Below are positions 1-10,189 of a stretch of 64,000 nucleotides of DNA, piece after piece. Position 1 is the first letter of the stretch, and each line of letters starts with the position of its first letter. The stretch comes from Siphonodentalium dalli (Eukaryota; Mollusca; Scaphopoda; Gadilida; Siphonodentaliidae). A program made the position numbers and the translations under genes. The DNA is taken from NCBI GenBank assembly GCA_032622095.1, contig CP136064.1, forward strand, positions 5,883,512 to 5,947,511. The letters run 5' to 3'. The notes beneath the pieces are model-generated. The model did not search any database, had not been told where the DNA came from, and saw only the letters and a program-made list of their open reading frames with translations.

Positions 1-187
1 CCTGTAAAGTAAGACCCCCCCCCCCCCCCACAATTGAAAATTTGAGCAGAACTTCCCCTCTAGTCCTGTAAAGTAAGAACCCCCCCACAATTGAAAATTT
101 GAGCAGAACTTCCCCTATAGGGCTCTAAAAGACCCCCCCCCCCCCCACAATTGAAAATTTGAGCAGAACTTCCCCTATAGGCCTGTA
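1..187. repeat. Tandem repeat, 3 units of about 60 bp
   Basis: Three successive copies of a unit made of CCTGTAAAGTAAGA, a C-tract of 7 to 15 bases, ACAATTGAAAATTTGAG and CAGAACTTCCCCT. The C-tract length differs between copies, as expected for polymerase slippage. Read on the minus strand each unit holds CTTACTTTACAG followed by G, which resembles a 3' splice site. Because MPND is transcribed from this strand and its next exon is not found in the window, the unit could belong to another junction array cut by the window edge. That last point is speculative. Confidence 0.8.
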
Positions 188-2818
188 AAGAACCAAAACT
201 AAGACTCCAGTCAACACACAGTGGCTTCAAGATTATACGTATACATTGCGTAATTTTGCGCGTGCTTCTATAGTCGGATCATATACGAATAGTGGTGCCG
301 ACATATATACAGGTATTCGGTCAGTCACCAAAAGTTACGTTCCGGGGATACAACAGGTACAGTAGGTTGATATAGGTATCATGTTTCTCTCTATGAGAAA
401 TTATGGGGAGAGTTGACAATAAATGTGGTCGTAAACGCGTTTGCCTGGCATGATTCCCGGTAGGAATTTCCTGCAATATCAGCTGGTCGCGGAAATGACA
501 ATTAAAAACTACAGTTGAAGGGCAAACTACTATAAATCACAACGTTATGACAGCCATACGAAAACAAAAGCATTGTAGCTTGCATCATCCCATTGGCAAT
601 GTGTTCCATGTATTGATGTATATACTTGTGAAAACTTCTGAGCAAGCGATTTTAGTATCAGAAGTCCGTTTGTAGCAACATGCAAGTACGGTATAGTGCG
701 TAGGCCTACATGCCTTTTTCGCTCGCAAACGATCAGTCACGTAAATATATCGGACACGGTATGTTTTTTATAGAGATCCCCATATACTAAAAATGGGCCA
801 TGTATTGTGTACAGAATACTGTTCCTTGTATGCATTGCAAGGTCTCTGCAAACGATATAATATAGGATATAGCTTAATCACGGACAGTCATTTTCCCGCC
901 AAAACGCACGTGTTTTCACTGCTTGGTTTTATCGCGTACACAGTTGTCGCTCGTGCATGGTACATTGTATATATGTATACATATATACAATTTTACTCGC
1001 GAGTCCCCGAATACACAATCGATCGTGTCAGTTTCAGAAATAAACTGCGTAGACGGGCGGTGTTAATAGTATATTTCAATGCGATGTCGTATGTTCTATA
1101 TTTAGCCCGATTCCAGGAATTCGCGTCATCAGGTTTACGTTTCTGGGAACAGCTTTGTCACCGCCCAATTACGCGAAGTATTTAAGTTTGAGGCGCTATA
1201 ATACATTGTATTTTGTTTACAAACACAGGCCATAAACGACGTGGGATTTCCGATTGATTGATTGATTGATTGGGGTTTAACGTCGATTTAGCAACAAAGC
1301 CATATCACGACGAGGCGAAAGTGGGATTTCCGAAGTGACTCGCCAGTTTATAGTTCGAAATACGCGACGCAATTCGATGTGTGGCATGGCCGACAGCGGG
1401 TTGTCTAGATTTATATCTAGAATACGCGATCGCATACGCTCACCCATGCGTCAGTTGATGTATGCGGCGGTTGTTTATTGATGCTTTGGGATTGGGAAAA
1501 CAATAAATATTAACACACGGACAGGTTAATGTGCAGACTAGCCGTCTGAAAAAGAAAAAAAAAATTGAGGCCGGCAAGAAAATCTCAGCCAGGCCGGGTA
1601 CCGGAAACAGAGACGTTTTTTTTTTTGGCCTAACCACAGTCAACTATAGTATAAAATTGCCCAAAAACTTATTTATCAACATTTTGTTCAACAAAATTTT
1701 GCCGGTTTGTCAAATATCTGACACAAAAAAGCCACTTGATTTTAGAGTTATCCATCTTCATCTGCATATTTGGTCTGAGACCGTCTTCTCATCAACTTTT
1801 ACTGGGCCACTAAATATTTCAGGTGGTGAAAAATAATAGATTTCAAAAATAGATATCTGATCACTCTGAGATTTGCTAGGTGGGTTCCTCGACTTGATCA
1901 AATATTTTTTACCCCCCCCCAAGCCAAATAAATAGTAATTGAGGGGTGCTTAATCGGATTGAGTACCTTTAACCATAAATTTCTGAATGAATTCTACCAT
2001 TTAGTTATAAAAGTATATATTGGAACAGTCTATTATTCATTTGGAGGGATTTCAGGAAATATAAGCAGACAACAGACAGAATAACAGATACATATAATAC
2101 AAGTGCAGAAGGATTCCTATTCATTGTTGCGAAATGTTCAGATACTAAGTTTAATAAATGACCTATATGAAGATTTCCTAATGGATCTGCTCTTCAATCA
2201 ATGAGTATTTAGCAAAGAAAGCATTAAAGGCTCATTAAATTTTCGAATCACCAGATCACATTATATATATTATCCCATACTATGCTTTTATTACCTGAAC
2301 ACCCCTCCAGATGAATAATAGATCATTCCAATATATACTTTTATAACTGGGTGGGAAAATCCATTTAGTATAGAAAGGGTTAAAATATTGGTTAAAATCA
2401 AGTATATGGGGACTGCAATGCAATGGGCATAACTCAGAAACTAATACTACAAACATATCTAAGTACAAATAGATGGTATTGGTCTGACACACATACAGAC
2501 GGACACTGCTCAGATGGTGTGGTTTGACAAATTCTATCTAAACTAAACAATGGCGTCATTTCTAAGAAGAATGGCTCAACATAGATCGTGGTCTGGGCTA
2601 GACGAGGTGGTGCTGGTTCGAACCCCGACATGGCCGAAAATTGGGACCTATTTTCAAGATTGATTTGAGTTGAGGGACATCTCAATGTGCCATTCTGATC
2701 GATACATGGACATTTCCATAAGAAAAGAAAATTTGTTCACACTCACTAAAGTAAGCACATTTGAAGCAATGAACACTCATACTGAGTTTGTGCCTCCATA
2801 ACTCTGATATATACTTAC
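188..2818. other. Unassigned DNA left of the last visible MPND exon
   Basis: No exon of a known family was recognised here on either strand. It should hold, or lead towards, the C-terminal MPND exons, but none matching the end of the MPN domain could be read. A GATTGATT run followed by GGGTTTAACGTCG at 1255-1330 looks like a dispersed repeat of a type I associate with bivalve genomes. A tRNA-like B-box on the plus strand near 2616-2627 may come from a SINE. Open frames at 793-1185 and elsewhere have no recognisable domains. Confidence 0.5.
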
Positions 2819-2987
2819 AGACAATAATGCCGATACAGGGATAGTATATGGACCCTGGTCCTTTCATCCGTAGCTGGTATGACATCTGTGAATCGATGTC
2901 TTTGATTGACGGTTCTGGCTCACTGTGTGGGTGGCTATGGTACCAGCCTACTAATGTTAGACCTGCTCTGTTCATTGATTGTCGGAT
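2819..2987 (-). CDS. MPND: MPND exon 10: JAMM metal-binding core of the MPN+ domain
   Basis: Fifty-six codons plus one base, entered after TTTTCCAG and left at a GTAAGT donor. The peptide starts IRQSMNRAGLTLVG and carries the full JAMM signature: HSH, seven residues, S-I-K-D. The two histidines and the aspartate would bind the catalytic zinc of a JAB1/MPN metalloprotease. Together with the glutamate supplied by exon 8, all active-site residues are present, so an active isopeptidase is plausible. The phase (starts at 0, ends at 1) fits exon 9. The domain continues in exons that I could not find at lower coordinates; they are probably outside the window. Similarity to vertebrate MPND is high around WYHSHPHS and DIDSQM. 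Confidence 0.93.
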
Positions 2988-3439
2988 CTGGAAAATCAGC
3001 AGATAAAAAGTCTGATCAAGGATGTGTTGTGGGTTCCATACCTTTAGTTAGTTAACAACATACACAATCTAATTAGGAAAACTTGCATTATGTAATACTG
3101 GCTGGGGTATCCGGAGTTGCTCGTTTAAAGAAGATTGGAAAAAATTTAAGTATTTCAACATACATTTAATCAATTGCAAAGAACTTCTTTGTACACCATA
3201 TTGGTGGTCTTCCCATTTGCTGCATGGATGATGATCCAACTGTCGAGCACCCAAATGAGCTGACCATGGGAGAAACACGGCAATATTAAATTAAGTCCAG
3301 CGATCTTGAGGGACTGCCCTGAGCCTTATTTATAGTCATTGCAAAGCTGAGTCTAACTGAAATTGAAGATCCTTGAACTGGAAGGGTAGGTCTGTTGGGA
3401 TGATTGGAATCCGTGGGATGAATACATCCTCTAATTTGC

Positions 3440-4098
3440 ATTGTTTAGTTGATCTTGGTGTTCGTCTGGGGTCTCAGCTGCTCGGCGGGCTGCCAATTGA
3501 GTGTGGACATCTTTTAGTCGATCTTGACGTTCGTCTGGGATTGCAGCTGCTCGGCTGGCTGCCAATTGAGTGCAGACATTGTTTAGTCGATCTTGACATT
3601 CGTCTGGGGTCTCAGCTGCTCGGCGGGCTGCCAATTGAGTGCAGACATTGTTTAGTCAATCTTGACGTTCGTCTGGGGTCTCAGCTGCTCGGGAGGCTGC
3701 CAATTGAGTGCAGACATCTTTTAGTCGATCTTGACGTTCGTCTGAGGTCTCTCAGCTACTCGGGAGGCTGCCAATTGAGTGCAGACATTGTTTAGTCGAT
3801 CTAGATGTTCGTCTGGGGTTTCAGCTGCTCTGCGGGCTGCCAATTGAGTGCGGACATCTTTTAGTCGATCTTGACGTTCGTCTGGGGTCTCAGCTACTCG
3901 GGAGGCTGCCAATGGAGTGCAGACATTGTTTAGTCGATCTTGACGTTCGTCTGGGGTCTCAGCTGCTCGGCGGGCTGCCAGTTGAGTGCGGACATCATTT
4001 AGTCGATCTTGATGTTCATCTGCCATCTAAGCTGCTTGTGTAGCAGACTTTCTCTCTTTTCTGGTTTTTCTTGAGAACTTAAAGCGTTTTGGAGGCAT
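3440..4098 (-). pseudogene. STPR (23-residue repeat) protein remnant inside MPND intron 9
   Basis: On the minus strand an ATG at 4098 opens MPPKRFKFSRKTRKERKSA, typical of the basic start of such proteins, then meets a TAG stop after 23 codons. Reading resumes at MADEHQDRL and gives about nine 69-bp (23-residue) repeats of the form DERQDRLNNV-CTQLAARRAAETP. This length and pattern match the STPR ('one score and three') DNA-binding repeats known from insect FMBP-1, and similar repeats occur in large helicase-type mobile-element proteins of invertebrates. A 2-bp change near 3752 also shifts the frame. No helicase or other domain follows, so this is a broken, probably transposon-derived fragment. 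It lies on the same strand as MPND but shows no splice link to it. Confidence 0.75.
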
Positions 4099-4678
4099 GT
4101 TGCTGTAAAACAATTCTGTTCATAACAATGAACCACATTCACTGTTGATCTATTCCAGATTGTATTCGTGATATGGTATGGATAAAGAGCATTCTGGTCA
4201 CTTGCTTATGCTATTCGAGGAGGTGTGTGACATTGATTGCGGTCTCTGTGTAGACTAACAACAAAGAGCATTCACTATTGATCTATTCCTGATATGGTAT
4301 GAATAAAGAGCGTTCTGCTTGCTTATGTGCGCGACTACATTGTGTGCAGAGTATCAGTTGGTCTGGGACATCTGAGGTCAAAGAAACCTATTTAATAAGA
4401 TTCTCCGGGTCAAATTAAACCTATAAACAAATTTTCAGCTGTTTGGTCACCAATAAGCGGAAAAACGAACAAACAAACAAATTGATTTTTATTAGTATAG
4501 ATACTATTAAGCCTTTCATGACGGGAGCTGCGCTGGTGCAGCATTAAAGATCCTGTGCCAATGCATTCTTATATATATGCGAGTCTCCCTATAAGAGAAT
4601 GCACATGCATACAAGGTCAAGGTAAATATTGTTAGACCAATCTATTGTCTTATATATGCGTTGGCACAGGGTTTTCGC

Positions 4679-4829
4679 CAAGCCTTGAAATAGGGTGTCT
4701 GTCATTTGCAGAATGAGGTCCCCAGAGGGTGAATTTAGTGATGCTACCCCGCATAGCGGGCTAGCATCACCAAATTCATCCTCTGGGGACCTCATTCTGC
4801 AAATGACAGACACCCTATTTCAAGGCTTG
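4679..4829. mobile_element. Palindromic hAT-type MITE, family B, intact
   Basis: An almost perfect 151-bp palindrome beginning CAAGCCTTGAAATAGGGTG and ending with its reverse complement. It is flanked by a perfect 8-bp duplication, GTTTTCGC (4671-4678 and 4830-4837), as expected of hAT transposition. Internal bases GTGATGCTA and CCCGCATAGCGGG form the hairpin loop. Many related copies occur in this window. The open frames read through it are by-products of the palindrome. Confidence 0.88.
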
Positions 4830-4899
4830 GTTTTCGCAAAATTTCAGGAAGCTCTAGTCATAGAAGGGTTAATATCCATAGGTTAACAGGCTCACGTAC

Positions 4900-4976
4900 C
4901 TCGTCTTCCACTCTCGGGACACTGTTTTTGTCACCTAAATGACACCGGCATGGGAAAGCCTGTATAATACTCAAAT
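4900..4976 (-). CDS. MPND: MPND exon 9: MPN domain segment AFPCRCHLGDKNS
   Basis: Seventy-seven bases between a TTTATCTTTCAG acceptor and a GTACGTGAG donor. It completes the split codon from exon 8 (C+AT = His) and then encodes LSIIQAFPCRCHLGDKNS followed by VPRVEDE. This lines up with the human MPND stretch around AFPCRSRLGDAE, and the exon ends in phase 0, as exon 10 requires. The acceptor and the first 40 or so bases of this exon are the seed of the large array that follows at higher coordinates (upstream in the transcript). Confidence 0.93.
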
Positions 4977-6285
4977 CTGAAAGATAAAAACTTAGAATGA
5001 CGACCAACATAAAGTGACTCAGTCACTTAACCAACACAGCCTGTATAATACTTAAATCTGAAAGATAAAAACTTAGAATGACGACCAACATAAAGTGACT
5101 CAGTAACCTAACTGACACCGGCCTGTATAATACTTAAATCTGAAAGATAAAAACTTAGAATGACGACCAACATAAAGTGACTCAGTAACCTAACTGACAC
5201 CGGCCTGTATAATACTTAAATCTGAAATACAAAAACTTAGAATGACGACCAACATAAAGTGACTCAGTCACCTAACTGACACCGGCCTGTATAATACTTA
5301 AATCTGAAATACAAAAACTTAGAATGACGACCAACATAAAGTGACTCAGTCACTTAACCAACACAGCCTGTATAATACTTAAATCTGAAAGATAAAAACT
5401 TAGAATGACGACCAACATAAAGTGACTCAGTCACTTAACTGACACCGGCCTGTATAATACTAAAATCTGAAAGAAAAAAACTTAGAATGACGACCAACAT
5501 AAAGTGACTCAGTAACCTAACTGACACCGGCCTGTATAATACTTAAATCTGAAATACAAAAACTTAGAATGACGACCAACATAAAGTGACTTAGTCACTT
5601 AACCAACACAGCCTGTATAATACTTAAATCTGAAATACAAAAACTTAGAATGACGACCAACATAAAGTGACTCAGTCACTTAACCAACACAGCCTGTATA
5701 ATACTAAAATCTGAAATACAAAAACTTAGACTGACGACCAACATAAAGTGACTCAGTCACTTAACTGACACCGGCCTGTATAATACTAAAATCTGAAAGA
5801 AAAAAACTTAGAATGACGACCAACATAAAGTGACTCAGTAACCTAACTGACACCGGCCTGTATAATACTTAAATCTGAAATACAAAAACTTAGAATGACG
5901 ACCAACATAAAGTGACTCAGTCACTTAACCAACACAGCCTGTATAATACTAAAATCTGAAATACAAAAACTTAGACTGACGACCAACATAAAGTGACTCA
6001 GTCACTTAACTGACACCGGCCTGTATAATACTAAAATCTGAAAGAAAAAAACTTAGAATGACGACCAACATAAAGTGACTCAGTAACCTAACTGACACCG
6101 GCCTGTATAATACTTAAATCTGAAATACAAAAACTTAGAATGACGACCAACATAAAGTGACTCAGTCACCTAACTGACACCGGCCTGTATAATACTCAAC
6201 TCTGAAAGAAAAAAACTTGGACTGGTGACCAACATATGAAGTGACTCAACACTAAACACTAAAAGACACTGGCCTGTATAATAAT
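4958..6285 (-). repeat. Array of about 16 decoy 3' splice sites copied from MPND exon 9
   Basis: Units of about 81 bp, each beginning CCTGTATAATACTTAAATCTG and running through ACTTAGAATGACGACCAAC and AAAGTGACTCAG. On the transcribed minus strand every unit keeps a pyrimidine tract, a CAG acceptor and ATTTAAGTATTATACAG, the opening of exon 9. A short stretch present in the real exon (around CTTTCCCATG) is missing in the copies, and the frame then meets TAG or TAA. Three pyrimidine-tract variants alternate (from GATAAAAA, ATACAAAA and AGAAAAAA on the plus strand), suggesting higher-order amplification. The last units near 6180-6285 are the most diverged. Confidence 0.93.
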
Positions 6286-6409
6286 AAAATTTGAACGACC
6301 AAAACTTAAAATCAACATATGAAGTGACTCAGTGGATGGATCAGGGACCAGCCTAGAGGTTTCAATGTGGGAGAAGTCACTTCTCCCTGTTGCGTTATTG
6401 GGTAGAAGC

Positions 6410-7309
6410 TAGTGTTGAAACGATTAGTGAATTTCAGAGTCGACTAGTCGAGACCCAAAAGTCGCGTTGCGTCGACTAGTCGGTACCCGATATCAAAACT
6501 TTCAAACATAACATGGTACGGAAAATTCATCGTACATGGCGTACACTGATGACTGATGGAATGACGGTCTATTGCGTAGCGCATTTCCCTGCATAGACAC
6601 CAATTTATTTGGGAAATAATACTGTAAACATCTTGATATTTATCCAACACACTGAATGTAATTATATAATTAGACATGTGGTGGATAATGATTAGAAACT
6701 CGATCATTTATACAGGTTTTAAATTTAATATCAGCGTTCGAGATTTCGTTTAGTCACGTGATCACCAATAAACCGGTGCCGAGCGGTGTCACTATAAAAT
6801 GTTAATGTTCCGACTAAATACGCCTTATAGAATGGGCTATGTTGTAGAATACGATAGCCAGGTTCTTAATGTCAGTATCATTTATATACGGTAGCAACAA
6901 TGATGTCACCTTAAGCGACCTTCAATTGATCAATTGAAATATACACTGTCTAGATCAAAGCGGTCTCCGACAAACGATAAAGCCGCGTCAATCATTGCCA
7001 TCATGTCGCAGTGATGTCTTTGACTTCAAACGACGAGTGAGACATTGTGTTGTCAATTTCATTCTTTCAATTAATAGTCGGGTCACCGTGTGTGTCTATA
7101 CTAGTAACACTGTCAATTCCGGGTGCCACCAAACATTATACTTACCGTAACTTACGCGCAGTTAACACCGTTTATGTCGGAATCGATCTTGAAAACGTTA
7201 TACATGGAACTAATACACTATGTTCCGACTAGTCGACGGCAAAATTCAGAGTCGACGTTCTGACATTTCAGCGTCATCTACGACTAGTCGATTAATCGTT
7301 TCAACCCTA
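6410..7309. mobile_element. Non-autonomous hAT element with 8-bp target duplication
   Basis: The left end is TAGTGTTGAAACGATTA and the right end, reversed, is TAGGGTTGAAACGATTAATC, each followed by a CGACTAGTCG-type motif. A perfect 8-bp duplication GTAGAAGC flanks the element (6402-6409 and 7310-7317). The first five bases fit the hAT terminal rule YARNG. The 900-bp interior has no transposase-like frame. It sits in MPND intron 8, just left of the exon 9 array. A second copy of the same terminus is found at 33638. Confidence 0.9.
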
Positions 7310-7510
7310 GTAGAAGCGGACTGTCATCAGGGAGAAATAACAATGGTTAAAGTTCAATTTACACCCCAATATCACCCTTCTATGATACAATAAATATTAT
7401 CCAACAGAAGAGACCATTTATAAAACCATAGTGAGTAAGAACACCACTAAATATTCTTTAATTAATTATGCTGCTGGGACATATGCATACTGGTGATACA
7501 ATTCAGGGAG

Positions 7511-7606
7511 AAGATGTCTTCCAAGTCGCCGTCTAGGCTGGTCTCTGTCTCCCAAGTCGCCCTCCAGACTGGGCCCTGTCTCCCAAGTCATCCTCCAGAC
7601 TGGTCA
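7511..7606. repeat. Short tandem repeat, about 2.7 units of 37 bp
   Basis: Copies of a TCTCCCAAGTCGCC / CCAGACTGG unit with a few substitutions, in MPND intron 8. No splice-site or coding meaning is visible. Confidence 0.7.
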
Positions 7607-7862
7607 AACAAACCCTGAAGGCCTCCTTCATTGTTCCACAGCAATACATTTAGTATGATTACATCAACACTAGGATACCTTACCATATCATGAAAATGAT
7701 AACACATATATATGCGCGTACAAGATTTCATATGCATTTAAAGAAGGTTCGATTTGATGTAATTAGTATGCAAATAAATAAATCGTTACTATCATCACTT
7801 TGATGGCATCATCTAACGAAGTAAGAATAATTCATAGTCATTGGTGGGAAATAATACTTTAA

Positions 7863-8254
7863 CCCTTTACCCAACAGAAGGGCCCTGTGCCAATGCATTC
7901 TCTTATATATGCGAGTCGACCATAGGTCACCTCGCATATATAAGAGAATGCATTGGCTTAACACATTAAAAATTATAAAATTGTTAAAGAATGTAAGAAA
8001 AAATGGTAAAAAGTGTTAAAAAAAGATTTTTTTTAGGCCAATGCATTCTCTTATATATGCGAGGCGACCTATGGTCGACTCGCATATATAAGAGAATGCA
8101 TTGGCACAGGGCATAACTGTAACTATCACAATGTGGTCAAGGAGCCAGTTCCAATGATATCCATATTTGTATGGTTCTATTGAGACAGACCGAAGATATT
8201 TTAGGCTGTTGAAGCTTTATTTGGCCGGTTTTGGCCGTTTTGTTGGGTAAAGGG
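7863..8254. mobile_element. TTAA-flanked MITE, family A (piggyBac-like), copy 1
   Basis: Terminal inverted repeats CCCTTTACCCAACA are flanked on both sides by TTAA (7859-7862, 8255-8258), the target duplication of piggyBac elements. Inside are two hairpins built from CCAATGCATTCTCTTATATA, joined by an AT-rich spacer. The segment GATATTTTAGGCTGTTGAAG lies near the right end. The class is inferred from the TTAA sites and CCY termini, since no transposase is present. Confidence 0.82.
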
Positions 8255-8718
8255 TTAAATGACTTATGGTCGTTTGTTGAACTTATTATAGGGACATATC
8301 CTAAGAGAACAATGAGTATTTACTATAGAAAGGGTTTATCAGCAATAAATTGAGGAGTAAATATTCATAATTGTGCACAGTTTGTATTTTTATGAAATGG
8401 CACGATCAGTGTGGTTGGAATTTTTCTGAAATATTAGTTGCATGCTAAATTTTTTTAGAGGACAAAGTGCTGGGGGACTCAGTTATCATAAGTTAAAATA
8501 AGTTCCACAATATGTCTGAAATGTCACAATATGTAGAAATGGTGTTCAACTGTCCCAAATGTAAGTCAATTTAAGCAGGAAACACCAAGAAACTGAAAAG
8601 TACATACCCCTCCCGATTCCAAATCATGCTAATAAAAAGAGCCTGTGACTAACAGAAGGTGCTCGACAGCTTGTGATAATGACCCCATCAGTCTGACTCT
8701 ATCTCGATTATTACTTAC

Positions 8719-8791
8719 GTTGTGTGTTTGGGTCCCATTTCCCTCCTAAATATCCAACAACTTCACTCATTGTTAAATGGCAATGGTAGTC
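8719..8791 (-). CDS. MPND: MPND exon 8: MPN+ catalytic glutamate exon
   Basis: Seventy-three bases between a TTGCATTGTAG acceptor and a GTAAGTAATA donor. It encodes DYHCHLTMSEVVGYLGGKWD followed by PNTQ, very close to the human DFHSHLTRSEVVGYLGG segment. The E of MSEVVGYLGG is the conserved MPN+ glutamate that acts as general base in JAMM proteases. The exon starts in phase 0 and ends with one spare base, in agreement with exons 7 and 9. Confidence 0.94.
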
Positions 8792-10189
8792 CTACAATGC
8801 AAAACATGTTCATCTATAGTAATAATACAGATTAATTCTCAGGCATTTTTTTTTTAAATCAATGGGGGAGCGAGGGTTTTATTTTTATTTTTTATTTCTT
8901 TCTGCCCATAGTAAAAATGGGTAATTATACCTTCCGAGGTCCAGAAAATGTAGGGAGAACTTTGTAATGGATATAAACTAATTTGATCTGATGTAAAGAA
9001 TGACAAATTATGACATTGTAGTACCCGTACATCATATAGGGATTACCTAGAATGATATATATATTGATATGATTTTAATATCGGCACAATCATTTCTATC
9101 AAAATGCAGAACTACATATCCGATTCATATCAAAATACGGAACGTAAATACAGTCGAAACGAAAAGATAAATTGATCTTCCAAACTTTCATATAAAGTCT
9201 TGATTCACTTATTCTGCTGACTAATTAACCCTTTACCCAACAGAACGGCCCTGTGCCAATGCATTCTCTTATATATGCGAGTCGACCATAGGTCGCCTCG
9301 CATATATAAGAGAATGCATTGGCTTAACACATTAAAAATTATAAAATTGTTAAAGAATGTAAGAAAAAATGGTAAAAAGTGTTAAAAAAAGATTTTTTTT
9401 AGGCCAATGCATTCTCTTATATATGCGAGGCGACATATGGTCGACTCGCATATATAAGAACATGCATTGGCACAGGGCATAACTGTAACTATCACAATGT
9501 GGTCAAGGAGCCGGTTCCAATGATATCCATATTTGTATGGTTCTATTGAGACAGACCGAAGATATTTTAGGCTGTTGAAGCTTTATTTGGCCGGTTTGTT
9601 GGGTAAAGGGTTAAGAGACTGTATATGTACCGCAATGGATGATAGACGATAAAACTTCAAATAACCATCATAAACATGAACATCACTTGTCAAACTGCTC
9701 CGGTTTTCATACCTCGATCACAACAGCGGGGGAAACACTATCTTGCAGGGTTACTTACTTACTGTGCAAAGGTCGCCATGGTCAGGTTGGTGGATGACTT
9801 ATTCAATATCCAACATCCTGCTTTTATCGAAATATATCAACACATTTGACAAATAAACTTGGGGGTTTGGACAGCCTGTGGTGACAATATATCTGATAAT
9901 AATCGTTGCCTATGGTCTTTTGTTGAATAACCACAAATACACCGTTGAATTTAGCTCCTATTCGATATTTGAACTAATTGTGACAGTTTCCTATTTTCGT
10001 GTTACCAGTTTACAACTACAGTGAAATCCAAATATTTAAATAAAATGGTCCAAAGCGGGCCATTTTTATTGATGCAGCAATGCCTGAGAATCAAAACCTT
10101 TTTTTTGCATTAATGTGTTAATGTAGCACAAATCTGCCCAGATCAGACATTTCAATCTTACTAGTACTAGTATCAGAAGCATTGCGTTT
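8792..10189. other. MPND intron 7, MITE-rich part
   Basis: A diverged relative of the element at 59997-60623 can be traced by its subterminal motifs: the GAGGGTTTTATTTTTATTTTT motif near 8871 and TGCCTGAGAATCAAAACC near 10081. A TTAA-flanked family A MITE (9229-9610) lies within it. No further exon was found. Confidence 0.55.
9229..9610. mobile_element. TTAA-flanked MITE, family A, copy 2
   Basis: Same structure as the copy at 7863, with TTAA at 9225-9228 and 9611-9614 and CCCTTTACCCAACA termini. The two copies are nearly identical, which implies recent spread. Confidence 0.82.

Noticed and set aside
2586-2650. tRNA gene suggested by GGTTCGAACCCC
   Set aside because: A B-box-like motif is present but no acceptor stem or properly spaced A-box could be paired. 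At best it is a SINE remnant.
4589-4886. Open frames MSVICRMRSPEGEF repeated at 4695, 4813, 20365, 28848 and 45902
   Set aside because: They come from the arms of the palindromic family B MITE and appear wherever it is inserted.
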